Source: Papaver somniferum (taxonomy: Eukaryota; Streptophyta; Magnoliopsida; Ranunculales; Papaveraceae). Taken from it: DNA of 64,000 bases. Position 1 is the stretch's first letter. Each line of letters opens with the position of its first letter. Shown one piece after another: positions 1 to 11,111 of this stretch. The notes below the pieces were generated by a model. It ran no database searches and was not told the origin of the DNA. It was given only the letters and a program-made list of their open reading frames with translations. Both the position numbers and the translations under genes were made by a program. Location of the stretch: NCBI RefSeq assembly GCF_003573695.1, contig NC_039362.1:15210063-15274062 (forward strand). The letters run 5' to 3'.

Positions 1-155
1 ATGTTAACTTTGCAAGCTCTCTAATTTTCGCAAGACTATCACATATTTCTCATGATCCTTACTGACGTCGTTTCTGAAATTACTCTGCGACGCTATTGTG
101 CAATACCATTTATAATTTCGCTGAGACATAATTGTTGCGAGATTCTGATCCTACA
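1..155 (-). repeat. Tat element 3' LTR, inner part only
   Basis: It aligns base for base, with a few changes, to 22373-22527 and ends in the same TCCTACA. On the minus strand the inner boundary reads TGTAGGATC. The rest of the LTR lies left of the window. Confidence 0.88.
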
Positions 156-169
156 TCTTGCCTCTTCTC
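156..169 (-). other. Polypurine tract of the Tat element
   Basis: On the minus strand the 14 bases before the LTR read GAGAAGAGGCAAGA, all purine except one C. This is the expected plus-strand priming site directly upstream of a 3' LTR and fixes the orientation of the element. Confidence 0.75.
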
Positions 170-357
170 ATATCTTCTCTGCAAAGTAGAGAATGATGTG
201 ACAAATGCCGCAACTGCTTATCTTCTCATATTCTACATTTATCACACATATTCTTTCTTCCATTTATTTCTCGACACGTCTTTTGTAACCATTACTTTTT
301 AACCGCTTAAATCTTTCTGTATTAACCGTGTTTATTTTCTCGAGGAAAAATTCTCTC

Positions 358-366
358 TATATATAT
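358..366 (+). promoter_or_regulatory. TATA box candidate for the antisense gene
   Basis: TATATATAT lies about 180 bases before the first in-frame ATG (548) of the plus-strand spliced gene, in a pyrimidine-rich leader. Position and composition suit a plant RNA polymerase II promoter. The start of transcription is not visible. Confidence 0.4.
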
Positions 367-547
367 TTCTTTTCATTCTCTTCTTCTTTCCTTTTATTTT
401 CTCTGCAACTTCATCGTTCTTCTGCAAATTCCATTATTGCCACTTTTCTTCTTTCCTCTTCAATCTTTTTAAGTTCTTCTTCATCTTCAAACTAGATCTT
501 CATAGTTCGTGATCTTCTTCGAGACAATCTCCCTGCTATCATTTTTC

Positions 548-2237
548 ATGGATTCATCATGGTTAGTCTTCTCTTTTCTTCCTTATAAGTTTTGCTGAAA
601 TTGATATATTTGAAATTAATCTTGTTTATTGCCTTATGTGATGTTATTTATGTGATTCCCATACTCTTGTTATTTCAGCAAAAGCGGCTCCAACACTAAA
701 TTTACAGTTCAGAACCCTAAAAATCCCAAATCACAGCATAAAGTTGCCGCACACAAAAGAAATTCTGCGAATGAGAAGGTAGTAAGAAACACTATCTTTT
801 TCTAATAACAATATTGTTGCCTCTGTTTCTTATCTAGATTGTAATTCGTAGAGCGATAAAGATCTTCATAAACCTCACAAGAAATCTCGCCACCTCAAGA
901 CTGTTCCAACTTCTGTTCCCTTCCACCTACTCATTTCTTCCAAATCTCCTGCGACATCTTCGCAAGATAAACCTTTGTCTCCAGTTCGTGAAGATGTTGT
1001 CTCTGATTTCATTTCTTCCAAATCTCCTGCGACCTCTTCGCAAGATAAACCTTTATCTCCAACTCGCGAAAATGCTGACTCTGATTTCATTTCTCCAGTT
1101 GATTTTTCTATGATTGAAATTCCCCTTATGGATCCTTCTACGAATGAAACCTCTTCTCTTCCCATTAAGAATGTTTCTCAACCTTCTATTTCTACTAGTT
1201 CTCTACCCAAGTCTCTTCCTCTGTCGAAAGAAACCGTGGAAGGGATAGATATTGCTTTCAAGGTTTTATCTGATATTCTGGATGATGGCAAGAAGTCTTC
1301 TACTGATCCCATCAAGTCTAATGTTTGCGAAATTCTGAGCAAGCATTTGGGTTCTGACAAAGCTGCTTCGCAGACAGCTTTAGTAAAAGAATGTAATGCT
1401 CTTCGTCTTGAAAATCAGAAACTTCAGAATGTTTTGCTGGATCGTGACCATCTTCGTAAGAAGAATGATGAATTAAGAGGTATGATTTCCTCATCTATGT
1501 CTTTAATTTTCCTTTTCGATGGTTTTATCCTTCCCATGTTTAATTATCCTTTAAATCCCTCTTTCGCATTTTAAGCATTAAATCAGAAACGAGTAATGGA
1601 GAGATATCAATTTGAATATGCTGTTGAAGAAGCCCGTGTTGATAAAGAAGTTTTAATGGATCAATATAACCAATTAGATAACCTCTATTCATATTCCCTT
1701 GACCAAATAAATCATCTTACCAATGAAAATACCCAATTAGTTCAAAGACAAGATCTATTAAGTAATGAAGTATCTCGTCTTTCTTATTCTTTAACCAAAG
1801 CTAATTTAGGGATGGAAACTTTATCAGATGAGAATAAAACCTTATCTCAAGAGAAGCGAGTTTATTTAAACAAGATGGCGATATCTTCGCAACAACTTAA
1901 TATTCTCCAAAAAGTATGTGCTGACCAAGAGAAATCTCTTCGCTCTTTAAGAAATGAACTTAAAGAAGTAACAGAATCATCTATCGCTGAAAGAGATACA
2001 CTCATTCAAGGTAGAATAGCTTTAAGTGTGAAGGCAAATCAGCTTAAAGAACAATATTCCAAATTAGAAGAATCTTATTCTTCTCTTGCGAAGAAAAATG
2101 CCTTCCTTGTTTCTAAAGAGAAAAATCTTCAGTCTCGACTTAAAGGTTTAGTTGGAGATAAATTTGATGACGCAATGGACCATTGGGAGAATAGTTGTCT
2201 ATCCTTGATTCAACACCTTATTTCAAAAGGAAGGTAG
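548..2237 (+). CDS. Spliced antisense gene of the Tat element: coiled-coil protein, 3' exons uncertain
   Basis: Four exons join in frame: 548-561, 679-778, 852-1479 and 1576-about 2233. Every intron begins GT and ends AG (donors GTTAGT, GTAGTA, GTATGA; acceptors TTTCAG, CGTAG, TTTAAG). The product is about 470 residues. It has a basic N-terminus, a serine/proline-rich part with a 21-residue motif present twice (SSKSPATSSQDKPLSP core, 930-1060), and then a long heptad-rich coiled coil rich in Leu, Glu, Gln, Ser and Lys. The strand is opposite to gag-pol, in the integrase-to-3'-LTR interval. Ogre/Retand-type elements are known to carry additional antisense ORFs there. I recognise no catalytic domain. 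The exact exons and any function are inference. A possible fifth donor (GAAG/GTAGTC at 2234) would continue towards the acidic ORF at 2581. Confidence 0.62.
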
Positions 2238-2325
2238 TCATAATAGTTTGACTGCCTTAATTATCTTTCTTTGTCATATCTCTCTGAATTCCTTATTTAA
2301 AAAATTTTGTATTCTATTTTTCGCA

Positions 2326-2574
2326 GAGTCTGAGAAGAATCTTCATTCTCTATTTCTGATTGGAGGCTAAATATGCTAAAATTCGCAAAGAGAATGCTTG
2401 CTCGTCTCTACCCTACTGGTTCTCGCGATCGAGCAGAAAGAAGACTTGATTATCTTGCTTATTTTAAGATATTCAAGATAGGAATCATCAAAGAGCACTT
2501 CTTCGCCAAGTTCATCTCCGGGCTGAAGTCCTTGTAAATGACATCATTGTCCAACTCTCTTCCTCCTACATCAA
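2326..2574 (+). pseudogene. Decayed middle exon of the antisense gene
   Basis: After an acceptor-like TTTTTCGCAG (ending 2326), short peptides occur in alternating frames, for example EAKYAKIRKENA at about 2364 and a VLVNDIIVQLSSSYIN stretch at about 2530. No single open frame spans the segment, so several indels are likely. It links the coiled-coil exon to the acidic ORF downstream. Confidence 0.35.
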
Positions 2575-2580
2575 TTGATC

Positions 2581-2868
2581 CTAGAAGTAGATGATGATGA
2601 AGTTCCTCGTCCTGCTGATAGTGATTATGATTACGAAAGCGGTGCAGAGGATAATTTCCTGGAAGATGAAGAAGAGGTTCCTTCTAAAGAAGTATCTGCT
2701 GGTGTTAATCAGAATGAGAAAGAAATTTCTCCTGAAGAAGTAATTGCTGGCGATAATCAAAATGCTAGTCATGGCGAAGATCAAAGCCGAAATGAAGGAG
2801 AAGCTTGCGAGAATGTTGGCGAAGAATTTCTGTCATCTCCTGCTACTGATATTAATATTGAAGCTTGA
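2581..2868 (+). CDS. Acidic C-terminal ORF of the antisense gene
   Basis: The open frame of about 96 codons is dominated by Asp, Glu, Ser and Asn and stops at 2868. The motif EEV.A..NQN recurs twice (around 2690 and 2735), so it is partly repetitive. It has no convincing ATG of its own at the upstream end and is best read as the last exon of the antisense gene. An acidic, disordered tail after a coiled coil is consistent with that, but splicing is not proven. Confidence 0.45.
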   Translation, partial: LEVDDDEVPRPADSDYDYESGAEDNFLEDEEEVPSKEVSAGVNQNEKEISPEEVIAGDNQNASHGEDQSRNEGEACENVGEEFLSSPATDINIEA

Positions 2869-4181
2869 GCTTCTTTTCTAGCTTTGTTTTCTTGAGCTGT
2901 CTTATTTTTATCACTTTTGAGAGCTACATTTTTCAATAACTTTGAGTCAACTTTTCCTTTTAATATTTTGTTGATAAGAAAGATAATGCTTCTTGTATAT
3001 CGATTCCCATACTTGCCTCTCATTATCTTTCTTGCAAAAAATAATGTTGTGAATGCTTATTAATTTGTTTTATCATATGGTCTTATTTTGCCTTCCTAAT
3101 TAAAGGTCTTATTATGCCATCTCTTGTCATTGCGACAAAATCGCAGGACGTCCTTGCACTTTCATACAAAAACCCATTGATCTTGTCTTAACCTTTTGTA
3201 TTATGGCCTCTTCAGGAATGTTGCGACAATATGACAGGCCTAAATATTCTTGCGAAAATAAAGCCCCATGACATTGCCGTCTTGCGACGAAATCGCAGGA
3301 CGTCTTCGCACTTTCATGCGAAAACCCATTGATCTCGTCTTATCTTTTCTTTTGTATTATTGCCTCTTCAGGATTGTTGCACAAATATGACAAGCCTTAA
3401 TATCCTTGCGAATAAAAAGCCTCATGACATTTGCGTCTTAAGACACTTATCAGCTCCCTAATGGAGGGTGCCGCCCTTATCTCCCCCTGGTTGCCCCTTC
3501 AAGGAGGCGTACTTCTACCATACAAGGTTAGCTCCTCCCATCCAGTCTTAACAACAACCAGTTGTTTTCGCAGCCTCTTATCCCTTTTCCTATAGGGCTT
3601 ATGGTTACGAGACTGCACCCTAAGTGGGGTTTTCTTCAGGCCGAGTGCAGTATAAGCCAAGACTTGTCAAGAATGGCAAGGACGCTTCAAACGCCCCCGG
3701 ACCCTTGACTCAACCGTGTACCTCGGCGCCTTGATCAGATTCTGCACTCCTTGGAGAGTCCTTATTACCTTAGTCGCCCAACCTAAGTCATATGCTTAAG
3801 TTGAGAATCCAAGGTGCCTCTCCCGGATGGGCTTTGACCCCAAATCTCCATGACTCAGGTTCCGGTGGCGGTGTAGCCTTTCCCTGAGCCATGTAACAGG
3901 TACCCCCTAATATGACGTACTTTAGGTCTTACATTTGCCTCTTGCGAAATTTTATTCGCGAACTAGGGTGTACGCCATAAAGGTTCGCCCCTTTCTTTTA
4001 TGTCATTGTTCTTGGTTATCTCTGCGAAATTTCGCACATCATGATCTTCTTTTGATATGAGTAATTCTGCAATTATTTTTCAGAATTCATAACTTCTCAA
4101 AGCTTCTTACTGAAATCTTTTCAAATACAACCTGTTCCATGGTCTGTCTAATCTATGACCAACATCTTCCTTCTGGATCCA
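2869..4181. other. Non-coding spacer between antisense gene and integrase
   Basis: There is no credible ORF. It holds a 152-bp tandem duplication (3126-3431) and then a more GC-rich block (about 3440-3930) with runs such as CGCCCCCGG and several short inverted motifs. Convergent gene ends (plus-strand antisense gene, minus-strand integrase) face each other here, so terminators for both transcripts would be expected in this interval. Confidence 0.6.
3126..3431. repeat. 152-bp tandem duplication
   Basis: Two copies begin near TTGCGAC at 3130 and 3282. They share AAATCGCAGGACGTC, the phrase CCCATTGATCT and GCCTCTTCAGGA, with scattered substitutions and small indels. The period is about 152 bases. 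Confidence 0.8.
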
Positions 4182-5377
4182 TTAATCTATAAGCTCTGTT
4201 CCAACTATCTCCTTAATGATGTAAGGTCCATCCCATTTTTTCGCTAATTTTCCACCATTTTCTCGCTGATATATTGGTGTTTCTCGCAGAACTAAATCTC
4301 CTGGTTGAAATTCACGTATTTTGACACGTTTATTATATTCTCGAGCTAATCTTCGCTGATAATTCTCCATATGTTGTAAAGCTTTTTCTCTTTTTCTTCT
4401 AATTCATCAAGTTTGTTTAAAATTAAACCCGCACTAAGATTTTTCTCCCAAGCTTCTCTTTTTGTTGTCGGAATAACAACTTCTGTTGGTAACACCGCTT
4501 CAACTCCGTATGTTAAACAAAAAGGTGACATTCCAGTAGCTTCTCTTCTAGTTGTATTATAAGCCCATACTGCATTATGTACTTGTTCGCACCATGATCT
4601 GTGATGTCCTTCCAATTTCTTCTTTAATATATCTGCAATTGTTTTATTTGTTGCTTCTACTTGCCCATTAGCTTGTGGATACAAAGGAGTGGACTTTCCA
4701 CATTTTATCTTGAATGCATTAAGTAACATTTCTATATTCTGCCCCTCAAACTGTTTCCCATTATCAGATACCAACTGTGCAGGAATTCCAAATCTGCAAA
4801 TGATATTTTCGAATATGAATGTAAAGATATCTTTGTCGCGAATATGTTGTACTGCCTTCACTTCTGTCCATTTTGTGAAATAATCTGTTGCGACTATTAA
4901 GTATCTTCTTTGTCCAGTTCCTGGTAAAAATGGCCCCACAATGTCTAAGCCCCATTTTCCAAAGGGCCATACACTGGTTGAAGATGACAATGGTGCTCCT
5001 GGTGCATGTATTTTCTTTCCATGTCGCTGACAATCTTCGCAACGTCTTGATATTTGTTTTGCATCTTCATGCATGTATGGCCAATAATAACCTTGCATTT
5101 TTGCTCTATGTGCCAAAGATCTTCCTCCACTATGATTGCCAGCATCTCCACTATGTAACATTTTCAGCACCTTTTCTCCTTCCTCTCGTGTCAAACATCT
5201 GAGTGATGGTCCACTAAAGGATTTTCGGTATAGCAACCCATCTCTTAATTCATAATTCGTTGCTCGGCTTTTTAACTTGTGTGTTTCCAATCTATTTCTT
5301 GGTGTTTCTCCTTTCGCCAAATATGCGTGAAGTTCCATTCTCCAGTCTGCGACATTGTTATTTGTTCTTTTTTTCAT
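4182..5377 (-). CDS. Tat integrase, split by a frameshift near the C-terminus
   Basis: A 343-codon open frame (4346-5377) holds the integrase. The N-terminal zinc-binding region has the His residues of LHSG and GNHSGG and then CEDC. The catalytic triad is visible as D in GLDIVGPF, D in LVSDNGKQF and E in GQVEATNK. A second frame (4182-4370) carries the C-terminal part with the RRLAREYNKRVK and WDGPYIIKEI motifs, so one frameshift lies near 4355. The enzyme would insert the cDNA into host DNA. It follows the RNase H region without a stop-free join, as expected for a decayed polyprotein. Confidence 0.85.
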
Positions 5378-5908
5378 TATCTATCACCATCACATCCACA
5401 TCTTCCTCTTCTTTTTATTGATGGTGACAGAAGTGTTTGTATTTTTATGCATCTCGCAGTTGGATCTGTCATCATGCTTGAGATGAAAGCAAAAGCGTCT
5501 GCGAGTCTATTATCCTTTCTTGAAATGTGCCTCCATTTTATCTTTGGGATTTTCGCTGATAATTCTTCAACCAGCTTCTTGTATTTCTTCAAGGATGGTT
5601 CATTTGTAGTATACTCTCCTTTTATTTGGCGAATAACTAGCTGCGAATCACTAGTGATCCTGGCATTTTCTAGTTTCATTCTATTGCGAATTTTAAGCAT
5701 GTATCACAGCTTCATATTCTGTTTCATTATTAGTGGATGCAAATTCCAATCTGAATGAAAAAGCCATCTTTATTCCTTCTGGCGAAATTAAAACAATTCC
5801 AACTCCATTTCCTTCTCCATTTGATGATCCATCTACCAATATTTCCCATCTATTTGGTTCTGTTAATAAATCTTTTGGATCTCCATGTTCTTCTTCTACA
5901 TCCATCAT
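5377..5908 (-). pseudogene. Second (archaeal-type) RNase H domain of the Tat polyprotein
   Basis: Two overlapping frames (5693-5908 and 5377-5700) give WEILVDGSSNGEGNG, then ETEYEAVIHA, then ITSDSQLVIRQIKGEY, and RKDNRLADA. These are the Asp, Glu, Asp and Asp signature positions of a type I RNase H. Having this extra domain between the usual RNase H and integrase is a recognised Tat-branch trait. A frameshift near 5697 breaks it. Confidence 0.75.
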
Positions 5909-5934
5909 TTCTTCTACTGCTTTCTTCTTCTAAA

Positions 5935-6425
5935 GGAAATTCTGCCAAGAAATCCGCAACAACTTGTGATTTTGGTGAAGACAAAATTTCATATTTAATA
6001 TCAAAGTGGCCTACTTGTGCATTCCATCTCTACCCTTCCTGATCTTTTAGAATTCTTCATCACTGATTCAATTGGTACTTTTGTTAATACCTTTATCTTG
6101 TGTGCTTGAAAGTATATGCGGAGCTTAAATGATGCATAACTAATGCTAAGATTAATTTTCAATCTTTGAGTAATTCTTCTCAGGTATTAAAAGTTTTGCT
6201 AATGTAATAAATGGGTTTCTCCACTCCTGCGTCTACTCGCAATAACACAACACTTAATGCATGCGACGTTGTCGCAAGGTAAATCAATAATTCTTCTCCT
6301 GGTTCTGCCTTTTGTAAAATAGTTGTATTCATAAGATGTTCTTTGATTCCTTGAAAAGCCTTTTCACATTCATCACTCCATTTAAATTTGCACCCTTCTT
6401 GAGTATATCGAAAAAATATTTGCAT
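5935..6425 (-). pseudogene. First RNase H domain of the Tat polyprotein, degraded
   Basis: The frame 6180-6425 gives SDECEKAFQGIK and LLIYLATTSHALSVVLLR, the start of the gypsy RNase H module. Leftwards, the tether region with VLTKVPIES and a YEILSSPKS-like motif can be read only in pieces to about 5935. The middle is broken by stops and frameshifts. Its role in the live element would be removal of RNA from the RNA-DNA hybrid. Confidence 0.6.
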
Positions 6426-7110
6426 TTGTCTGATGATCGCGAAATGAATCTCCCCAGCGAAGCTAGAAGCCCATTCAACTTCTGTACATCTTTTATTGTT
6501 GCTGGTGTTGGCATGTCACGAACTGCTTGCACTTTTTCTGGATCAACCTGTATTCCTTCCTTTGATACAATGTAGCCTAAAATTTCCCGATGCAACTCCA
6601 ATAGTACACTTCTCAGGATTCAATTTAATGTTATACTGCCGCATTTGTTCAAAAATCTCCCTCAAGTCTTGTACATGGTCTTTAGCTTCTTTACTCTTTA
6701 CTAACATGTCGTCCACGTATACTTCTAATGTTTTATGTATCCATTTTGCGAACACCTTCTCTACCATTCTTTGATATGTCGCTCCCGCATTTCGCAAACC
6801 AAATGGCATTTTGTGTAACAATATAAACCTCTAGGGGCAAAGAAAAAGCAGTATGTTCTTGATCTTCTTCAGCGAGAGGAATTTGGTTATACCCTTTGTA
6901 CCCATCTAAAGATGATACCCTATCATTTCCCGCTGCAGATTCCACCATTTGAGGAATATCGGGTAACGGAAAACTATCTTTGGGGCAAGCTTTGTTCAAA
7001 TCAGTGAAATCTATGCAAATCCTGATTCCCTTGTTTTTCTTTGGGACAATGACCATATTCGCTATCCATTCTGGGTATTTAGCTTCTCTTATAATTCCTG
7101 CCTCAAGCAT
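6329..7110 (-). pseudogene. Reverse transcriptase of the Tat element, frameshifted
   Basis: The fragments are in order. 6733-7110 contains KKNKGIRICIDFTDLN, ACPKDSFPLP and YKGYNQIPL. 6543-6821 contains MPFGLRNAGATYQR and the catalytic YVDDMLVKS. 6329-6601 contains the thumb region with GIQVDPEKV. Frameshifts lie near 6815, 6600 and 6425. The ACPKDSFPLP and DDMLVKS wording matches the Tat branch of plant gypsy elements rather than Athila. Confidence 0.85.
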
Positions 7111-7127
7111 TTTCTGTAATTCTTCTT

Positions 7128-7788
7128 CTATTTGGGAATGGTAAGTTGTTGCAATTTTTTTATTCTCTGTTTAAATGGTCTCACATTTTTGTTAATCTCC
7201 AATTTGTGGCAAGCAATTGATGGATCTATTCCTGGTATCTCATCCATGTTTCCTGCGAAAATATCTTTATATTCTCGCAACAAGTTGACAGTTCTTTCTT
7301 CTTCTTCTATCCATTTTGGTTCCAATTCTCAACATTAGAGGCTCCTCTACAGTCCCAACATTTATTTCTTTTGTTGGTTCTGCGGCAGTGTAACTGGGTT
7401 TAGGTTCTCCCATTGGTGTTGGTTCTTTTATTGCTTTTATGGGTTCTTCCCCTTCTTCCGAAATTTCGCTGGGTATTCCTTTTCCTTCTTTTGCCCTTAT
7501 CATATAAACTCTAAATTCTTCTTCCTTCTTTGCTTTCTTTTCCAATTTTCTGCGAAATTGTTTCCTTTTTGCTTGTTCTTCATAATGCTTTACTTCAATT
7601 TGATGACATAATTTCACATTGTCAACATCTTCTCTAATTTCACCTATTCCATTTGGAGTGGGGAATTTAATACATTGATGCAACGTTGATACCACAGCTT
7701 TTATCGCATGTATCCATGATCTTCCTAATAACATATTATATGGCGATTCCATATCCACCACACACAATGTTACATATGTTTCGATTTC
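7128..7788 (-). pseudogene. Tat protease C-terminus and protease-RT linker
   Basis: Frame 7267-7767 opens with the end of the aspartic protease fold (ESPYNMLLGRSWIHA is the typical closing motif). A charged Glu/Lys-rich linker follows. Frame 7128-7325 continues with LREYKDIFAG and IACHKLEI, the usual lead-in to RT. Frameshifts lie near 7320 and 7128. The N-terminal half of the protease lies 13.7 kb away at 21484-21731. Removing the Athila insertion and one duplication copy restores the reading frame at the junction. Confidence 0.82.
7784..7788. repeat. Target-site duplication, left copy (ATTTC)
   Basis: ATTTC directly precedes the Athila LTR and recurs at 21484-21488 directly after the right LTR. 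Five bases is the normal duplication for gypsy integrases. Confidence 0.92.
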
Positions 7789-9887
7789 TGATGAGTGCCA
7801 AATATTGTATATATTTATCCCTTTTTGTTGGCATTTAACTCATCTTTTGTGCATTAATTCTACATTTTATCCCATATTCTGTATTTTCATTATTTTCAAG
7901 AATAAATATTTTTCTTACTTAATTGTATATTTTTAGGTAATAAATAAATATTGGATGAGTTGCGGAGCAAAAAAGAGCAGAAAAGTAGTGAAAAGCCAGG
8001 AGGAATTACGCAAGGAAGCCGCAAAGAATGGTGCGCACAAGACCAAAAAGCTAGGAATGGGCTCAAGAAGGAAGAATTGTTCTTAAAGAAGATATGGGCT
8101 TGGCATACCCAAGGCCCAAAACCCTTACCCAAACCCATTTTCTATAACCAAAACCGCCTCCATTCTCAGCCGTCAGATTGGATCCAAATCATCATCCGAC
8201 GGTCGCTCCCTTGCTGTGCATCGAAGTTTGATATCTCCGCCTTACACTACAGTACCTAACTCCATCAAGTACCGTTCGTTTCGTTGTATATCTTCATCCG
8301 ACGGTCGCTCATCGCCTGCCTCCGCATCGCCGTCAGATCCACCTACCATCTTCCCATCCATCGCTCCTTGTCGCAGATCATCAAACCTCGTTGCACCCGC
8401 CTAACACCCAAGTATTGAACACCCTATACCCCTAGCCAAACGCCCCCTAACCCAAAATCACTCGACCTCTTCTCCTCCATACCCTGTTGCAGACCACCAC
8501 CACCTTCTACACCTGCTCTGCCATCGCTACCACCACTCCCTATGCCACCAAATCACTCTACTCTACCTATAACCAAAAACCCATCATCACTATCACGTTT
8601 TACCTCTTTTTCATCAACTAATCTCCTCAATTTCTCATCTCTCATCACTGAAACCCTAGGTGAGAAATTGAAGATATAAGTTGATGTTAGAGCAGCAATT
8701 GGAGCAGGAGATGACCCAGGAGAAGCAGAAGAAGAGTGGGTCGACGAGATGGAGTGAGTATCTCATCAAAATTAGGTAAACCAAATTTACCTAATTTTCT
8801 GTTTTTGGGGAAAAGGGGCTGTGAACCCTAAACTGATAATTGGGGGGTATAAATTTGTATTATGTGGTGTGTGTGAAACTCTCTGGTATCTCTGGACTAG
8901 CCAGTAGAGAATTAAAACAATTTTAATTTTGCAATTCCAATTTCTGATTTTTGCATCACTGTTGACAGTTAATTTTGCATGTTGTTTTTAGAATTTTATC
9001 TTGAATGTTTGTGATTATCTCGTGAGCACTGGGGATGCTCTCTGGACTAGCCAGTAGAGAATTAAAACCAAATTATTATGCAATTCCAATTTCAGTCTTC
9101 TTATGCAGTTACAGTTGATTGTTGTGTGTATGTTATGTTTGAATTATTTTGCATGATGAATGCTTGTGTTTGTAACATGTTGAGCATGAGCTAAGTAGCA
9201 ACAAGCCAAGGCTGTGATGAAGCCTTGGTGCACTGTCAAATGGTAGATTGCTAGGATAGGATGCCTTATGCTTTTTTTTCTTGTGCATTGGGAAGAAAGC
9301 AGTGCTATGATTGCTTGTGATTGATTGTGCTGTCAAAAGACAGTCAATACTAGGAGTATTTCTGTTAGCAAGCTGTTTTTTTTCTTTCCTTTCTATTGTA
9401 TGCATAGGACTCAACTCAACCTAGGAATATGCTATTTGATTAGGACACCAGGTGGAATCTAAGCCTTATCTTAGCCACAATTCCTTTTTTTTTCTCAGTC
9501 ACTCAAGTTCAGTTCTGTGTGCTTTCAAATTCAGTTTATTTTCTTGCCTTTGTTTCTTGCATTTTGAAGCCTTTTGTGCACTGAAGTCAGTGCACAAACT
9601 CACCTCTGCCCTTGGCTTCCAAGCCTTGGTTCTTAGCTGCTTTACCTTGCTGTTTTCTTAGCTGTTTTCTTTGCTTTACCTTGCAGCCTTGGTTCATGCC
9701 ATCTGCCTTCTTTGTTTCACTGCCACTATAACATTGTGAAATTGTATCTTGTTTTACATCATTTGCTAGCTTAGGAAAACTTCTTGTATGCTCCCACTCC
9801 CTGTGGACTTTCCCCTGCTTTCCTTCCATTCTATAAACTTGACCTTGTATACTTGCAAGCTTCTGTGTGTCTTTGCTTGTCACACCA
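7789..9887 (+). repeat. Athila 5' LTR
   Basis: It starts TGATGAGTGCC and ends GTCACACCA, giving TG...CA ends. A TATA box (TATAAAT, 8848-8854) marks the probable promoter. A 27-base block, TCTGGACTAGCCAGTAGAGA plus flank, occurs twice 150 bases apart (8891 and 9041). Peptides readable in it on either strand are fortuitous and are repeated exactly in the 3' LTR. Confidence 0.95.
8848..8854 (+). promoter_or_regulatory. TATA box in the Athila LTR
   Basis: TATAAAT follows a G-run about 1.06 kb into the LTR and is preserved in the right LTR at 20442-20448. It is the best U3/R promoter candidate; the transcription start is not visible. Confidence 0.5.
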
Positions 9888-9893
9888 AGTTTT

Positions 9894-9911
9894 TGGCGCC
9901 GCTGCCGGGGA
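9894..9911 (+). other. Primer binding site, Asp-tRNA type
   Basis: TGGCGCCGCTGCCGGGGA starts six bases after the LTR. This sequence is the usual minus-strand primer site of Athila-type elements and complements the 3' end of a plant Asp tRNA. Confidence 0.85.
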
Positions 9912-10455
9912 GTGGTGCTGCCATCTGCTGTTACCTGAGCTGCTGCTGCTGCTGTTGTTGCTGCCAAGCCTGCTGCCAAGCCAAAGCCTGCTGCTGAAGC
10001 TGTCAACTGGGTTGCCAACTAGGCTGCCAACTGAAGTTGTCAACTGGGCTCGCCTATTTCTTTGCTGCCGGGCTTGTGCAACCTTTGTTGCTGGGCTTGA
10101 ACCAACTGAGCTGGGCTTAGTAACCTCATTCTCTGCTGGGCTTCGCTGCAGATTCTGCTGGGCTTGTGTTGCTGAGTCACTTCAATTGCTGCTGGGCTTG
10201 AGCGTGAGCTTAGGACGATCCTAAACCCCAACTGGGCTGTGCAACTAAAAGGGGACTAAAAGCCTATTTTTGGGCTTCCCTCCAAAAAACAAGTAAGCCT
10301 AACCCATGAGTTAACCCACTTGGGCCTCATTTAAATTCAAATTCGGGCTTGTAATAATTAATTTAATTATTTATTTGGGATTGTAATAATTTTTATTTAT
10401 TTTCTTTTTCTTTTTTTTTTATATTTGGGACTGTAATTATTATTTTGTTTTTTTT

Positions 10456-10492
<37 letters not shown>

Positions 10493-10727
10493 CTTTTATG
10501 GGCTTGTCTTAATTATTATTATTGTTTTTATTTTCTTTTATGAGTTGTGCTAATTTATGCTAGGTTTAGTTCAAAAAAATTTTTTCCAAAGCCCAATTTT
10601 TTAAACCAAAAACAAAATCCCTTCTTAAAACCAAAACCCATTCAAAACCAAATCTTCATAACCCTTGTGGGCCAAATTGTTTCCGATTGCTGTCTGACCA
10701 ACATGTTAGTTAAGTACCTACTAGGAC
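9912..10727 (+). other. Athila untranslated leader
   Basis: It has no convincing gag ORF. It holds CTG/GCC trinucleotide runs (9930-10000), several copies of TGCTGGGCTT (10070-10200), and an AT-rich part with a T tract at 10445-10492, of which 10457-10492 is uninterrupted. Short ORFs in it are low-complexity products of the CTG repeats. Confidence 0.65.
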
Positions 10728-11111
10728 ATGATTGTGACCTACAGAGACCAAACAAACAGACTTGTTAGAATTAACCCAGACGAACCTATCGAAATTCTAA
10801 GTTCTGAGGGAGACAGTCCAGATCAACCAGAAACAATGGGAGAACCCCGTACCCTCAAGGATTATATGTACCCAACTAGAGCCAGTCAACCTTCTTGTAT
10901 TGTGCTACCCGAAGCTAATGGCCATTATGAGCTGAAATCAAGCACAATACAGATGCTTCCTATTTTTAGAGGTGTTGAGAATGAAAACCTGTACCACCAC
11001 GTGAGAGAATTCGAGGAAATTTGTAGAACTCTGCGTTTCACTCAAATGTCCGACGAAACCCTAAAGTTAAGGCTTTTTCCTTTCTCCCTGAAATATAAGG
11101 CAAAGGCCTGG
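10728..11111 (+). pseudogene. Athila gag, N-terminal part
   Basis: The open frame starts at an ATG at 10728 and runs to the solo LTR. It contains LKDYMYPTR, IQMLPIFRGVENENLY and the retrotransposon gag wording LRLFPFSLKYKAKAW. It stops only because the solo LTR begins with a TGA codon. After removal of the LTR and one CCTGG copy, the frame continues directly into 12718. Gag would form the virus-like particle around the RNA. Confidence 0.85.

Noticed and set aside
7896..8404. ORFs on both strands in the Athila LTR, repeated at 19490-20273
   Set aside because: They lie in LTR sequence, appear in both LTRs, and have no domain; LTR promoter and leader DNA explains them.
9587..10231. Leu/Cys-rich and Ala-rich ORFs near the primer site
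   Set aside because: Low-complexity products of CTG/GCC repeats and TGCTGGGCTT repeats in the leader.
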